Shown here: positions 4,848-5,468 of the stretch, piece after piece
Layout: every line of letters begins with the position of its first letter
How positions within the stretch are numbered: position 1 is the first letter of the stretch
Translations under genes and position numbers: made by a program
From: Bacteroidales bacterium
Lineage (GTDB): Bacteria; Bacteroidota; Bacteroidia; Bacteroidales; WCHB1-69
Reading direction: 5' to 3'
DNA: 5,468 nucleotides
Assembly: GCA_017394765.1 (NCBI GenBank)
Contig: JAFPXF010000003.1
Location: 1 to 5,468 of the forward strand
The notes under the pieces: generated by a model
Seen by the model: only the letters and a program-made list of their open reading frames with translations
Database searches by the model: none
What the model was told of the DNA's origin: nothing

Positions 4848-5459
4848 ATGGGTATGGAGGAACTGAAACGAATCAAGCTCTTTGCAAAATGCGGCGACGA
4901 GGCCTTGGAATGGCTGTTGAACCAGCCTTGCCGCCGGCAGGAATACCCGGCCGGAAGGCGCATGTTCAACCCCGGCGACCCATGTCGGGCGTTGATGGTG
5001 CTTGTGGAGGGTCAGGCCGAATCGCGGATGATGGGCGAGGAGGGGCGCGAACTGCTTGTTGACCGCCTGAAAGCCCCGATGCTGCTGGCACCGGCGTTCC
5101 TTTTCGCTACCCCCAACATCATTCCCGTTGAAGTTACCGCACTTACGGACTGCGTCGTGTGGCACATCAACCGCGAAGCTTTCTTCGAGTTCATGCAGCA
5201 AGAGCCGACCGTTCTCCGTGCCTTCTTGGAAGAGCTTTCCGCAAAAGGTCTTTTCCTGAGCGGCAAGATGCGCTCTTTTGCGGTAAAAGGACTGAAAAAC
5301 CGTGTCGTCGAATATCTTGAGACGAATGGCAGCATCACCTCTGTGGCCGATGTCGCCCAGCAATTAGGCGTCACAAGGCCCTCGCTCAGCCGCGTGCTTT
5401 CTGACATGATGGACGAAGGGCTTGTGGTTAAGGATGGGAAGGGATACAGGAAGGCTTAG
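4848..5459 (+). CDS. hcpR: Crp/Fnr-family transcription regulator, probable HcpR
   Basis: The 203-residue protein has the standard two-part layout. Residues 5-115 form a cyclic-nucleotide-binding-type beta-roll (YPAGRRMFNPGD at 33-44, LMVLVEGQAE at 49-58, LLAPAFLFAT at 79-88, VEVTALTDCVVWHI at 94-107). A long dimer helix follows (116-144), then a winged helix-turn-helix (SVADVAQQLGVTRPSLSRVLSDM, 165-187) and a wing ending GLVVKDGKGYRKA. The four cysteines (15, 28, 46, 102) do not form the clustered N-terminal set of Fnr, and the cAMP-binding residues of Crp are not apparent, so it is neither a typical Fnr nor a Crp. Divergent placement beside hcp matches HcpR; the Porphyromonas gingivalis HcpR is known to control hcp and to bind heme. 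Whether this protein binds heme is inferred only. An upstream TTG (4827) overlaps the promoter core and is rejected; ATG 4854 is a possible alternative start. Confidence 0.85.
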   Translation: MGMEELKRIKLFAKCGDEALEWLLNQPCRRQEYPAGRRMFNPGDPCRALMVLVEGQAESRMMGEEGRELLVDRLKAPMLLAPAFLFATPNIIPVEVTALTDCVVWHINREAFFEFMQQEPTVLRAFLEELSAKGLFLSGKMRSFAVKGLKNRVVEYLETNGSITSVADVAQQLGVTRPSLSRVLSDMMDEGLVVKDGKGYRKA

Positions 5460-5468
5460 GGAATAAAC

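Noticed and set aside
4830..5363. A 177-codon open frame on the minus strand opposite the regulator
   Set aside because: It is a shadow of the clear Crp/Fnr reading frame.

Overview
The window looks like chromosomal DNA of an anaerobic member of the Bacteroidales; the genus cannot be told from the sequence. The grounds are promoter cores of the Bacteroidota type TAnnTTTG placed very close to start codons, a class I hybrid cluster protein preceded by DUF2249- and DUF1858-type genes, an outer-membrane barrel gene, and short heptamer repeats between genes. Base composition appears near 50% G+C (estimated by eye).

Left part (1-1239). The minus strand carries the first 50 bases of an exported protein gene, preceded by a gene for a small His/Cys-rich exported protein (160-534) with its own promoter core at 543-550. 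The 109-base gap between them holds two tandem repeat blocks with different periods (14 bp and 7 bp). Divergently, on the plus strand, lies a 191-residue outer-membrane beta-barrel protein (664-1239).

Middle part (1283-2132) is a zone of gene remains. It holds a metal-efflux permease reduced to its N-terminal ~85 residues and joined to a metal-binding HMA domain that is itself frameshifted. Next comes the first ~60 residues of a pyridoxamine-phosphate-oxidase-like flavoprotein. Last is a ~28-codon plus-strand remnant of the C-terminus of a second Crp/Fnr regulator, whose stop codon overlaps the hcp stop. A strong hairpin inside that remnant probably now serves as the hcp terminator.

Right part (2129-5459) is a complete nitrosative-stress module. 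The minus-strand operon is DUF2249/CMD-like gene, DUF1858 gene, then hcp, with gaps of 19 and 15 nt. Divergent from it is a Crp/Fnr-family regulator (probable HcpR). The 108-nt divergent region contains two TAnnTTTG cores and one perfect inverted repeat, GTAACA-TT-TGTTAC (4800-4813). The repeat lies about 41 bases upstream of the predicted operon start, where an activator would bind, and covers the -33 box of the regulator's own promoter, where it would repress. The operon promoter lacks a -33 box, which fits activator dependence. The likely logic is that the regulator senses NO or a related signal and induces Hcp, a cytoplasmic iron-sulfur enzyme that reduces NO (or hydroxylamine), together with two small conserved proteins of unknown role.
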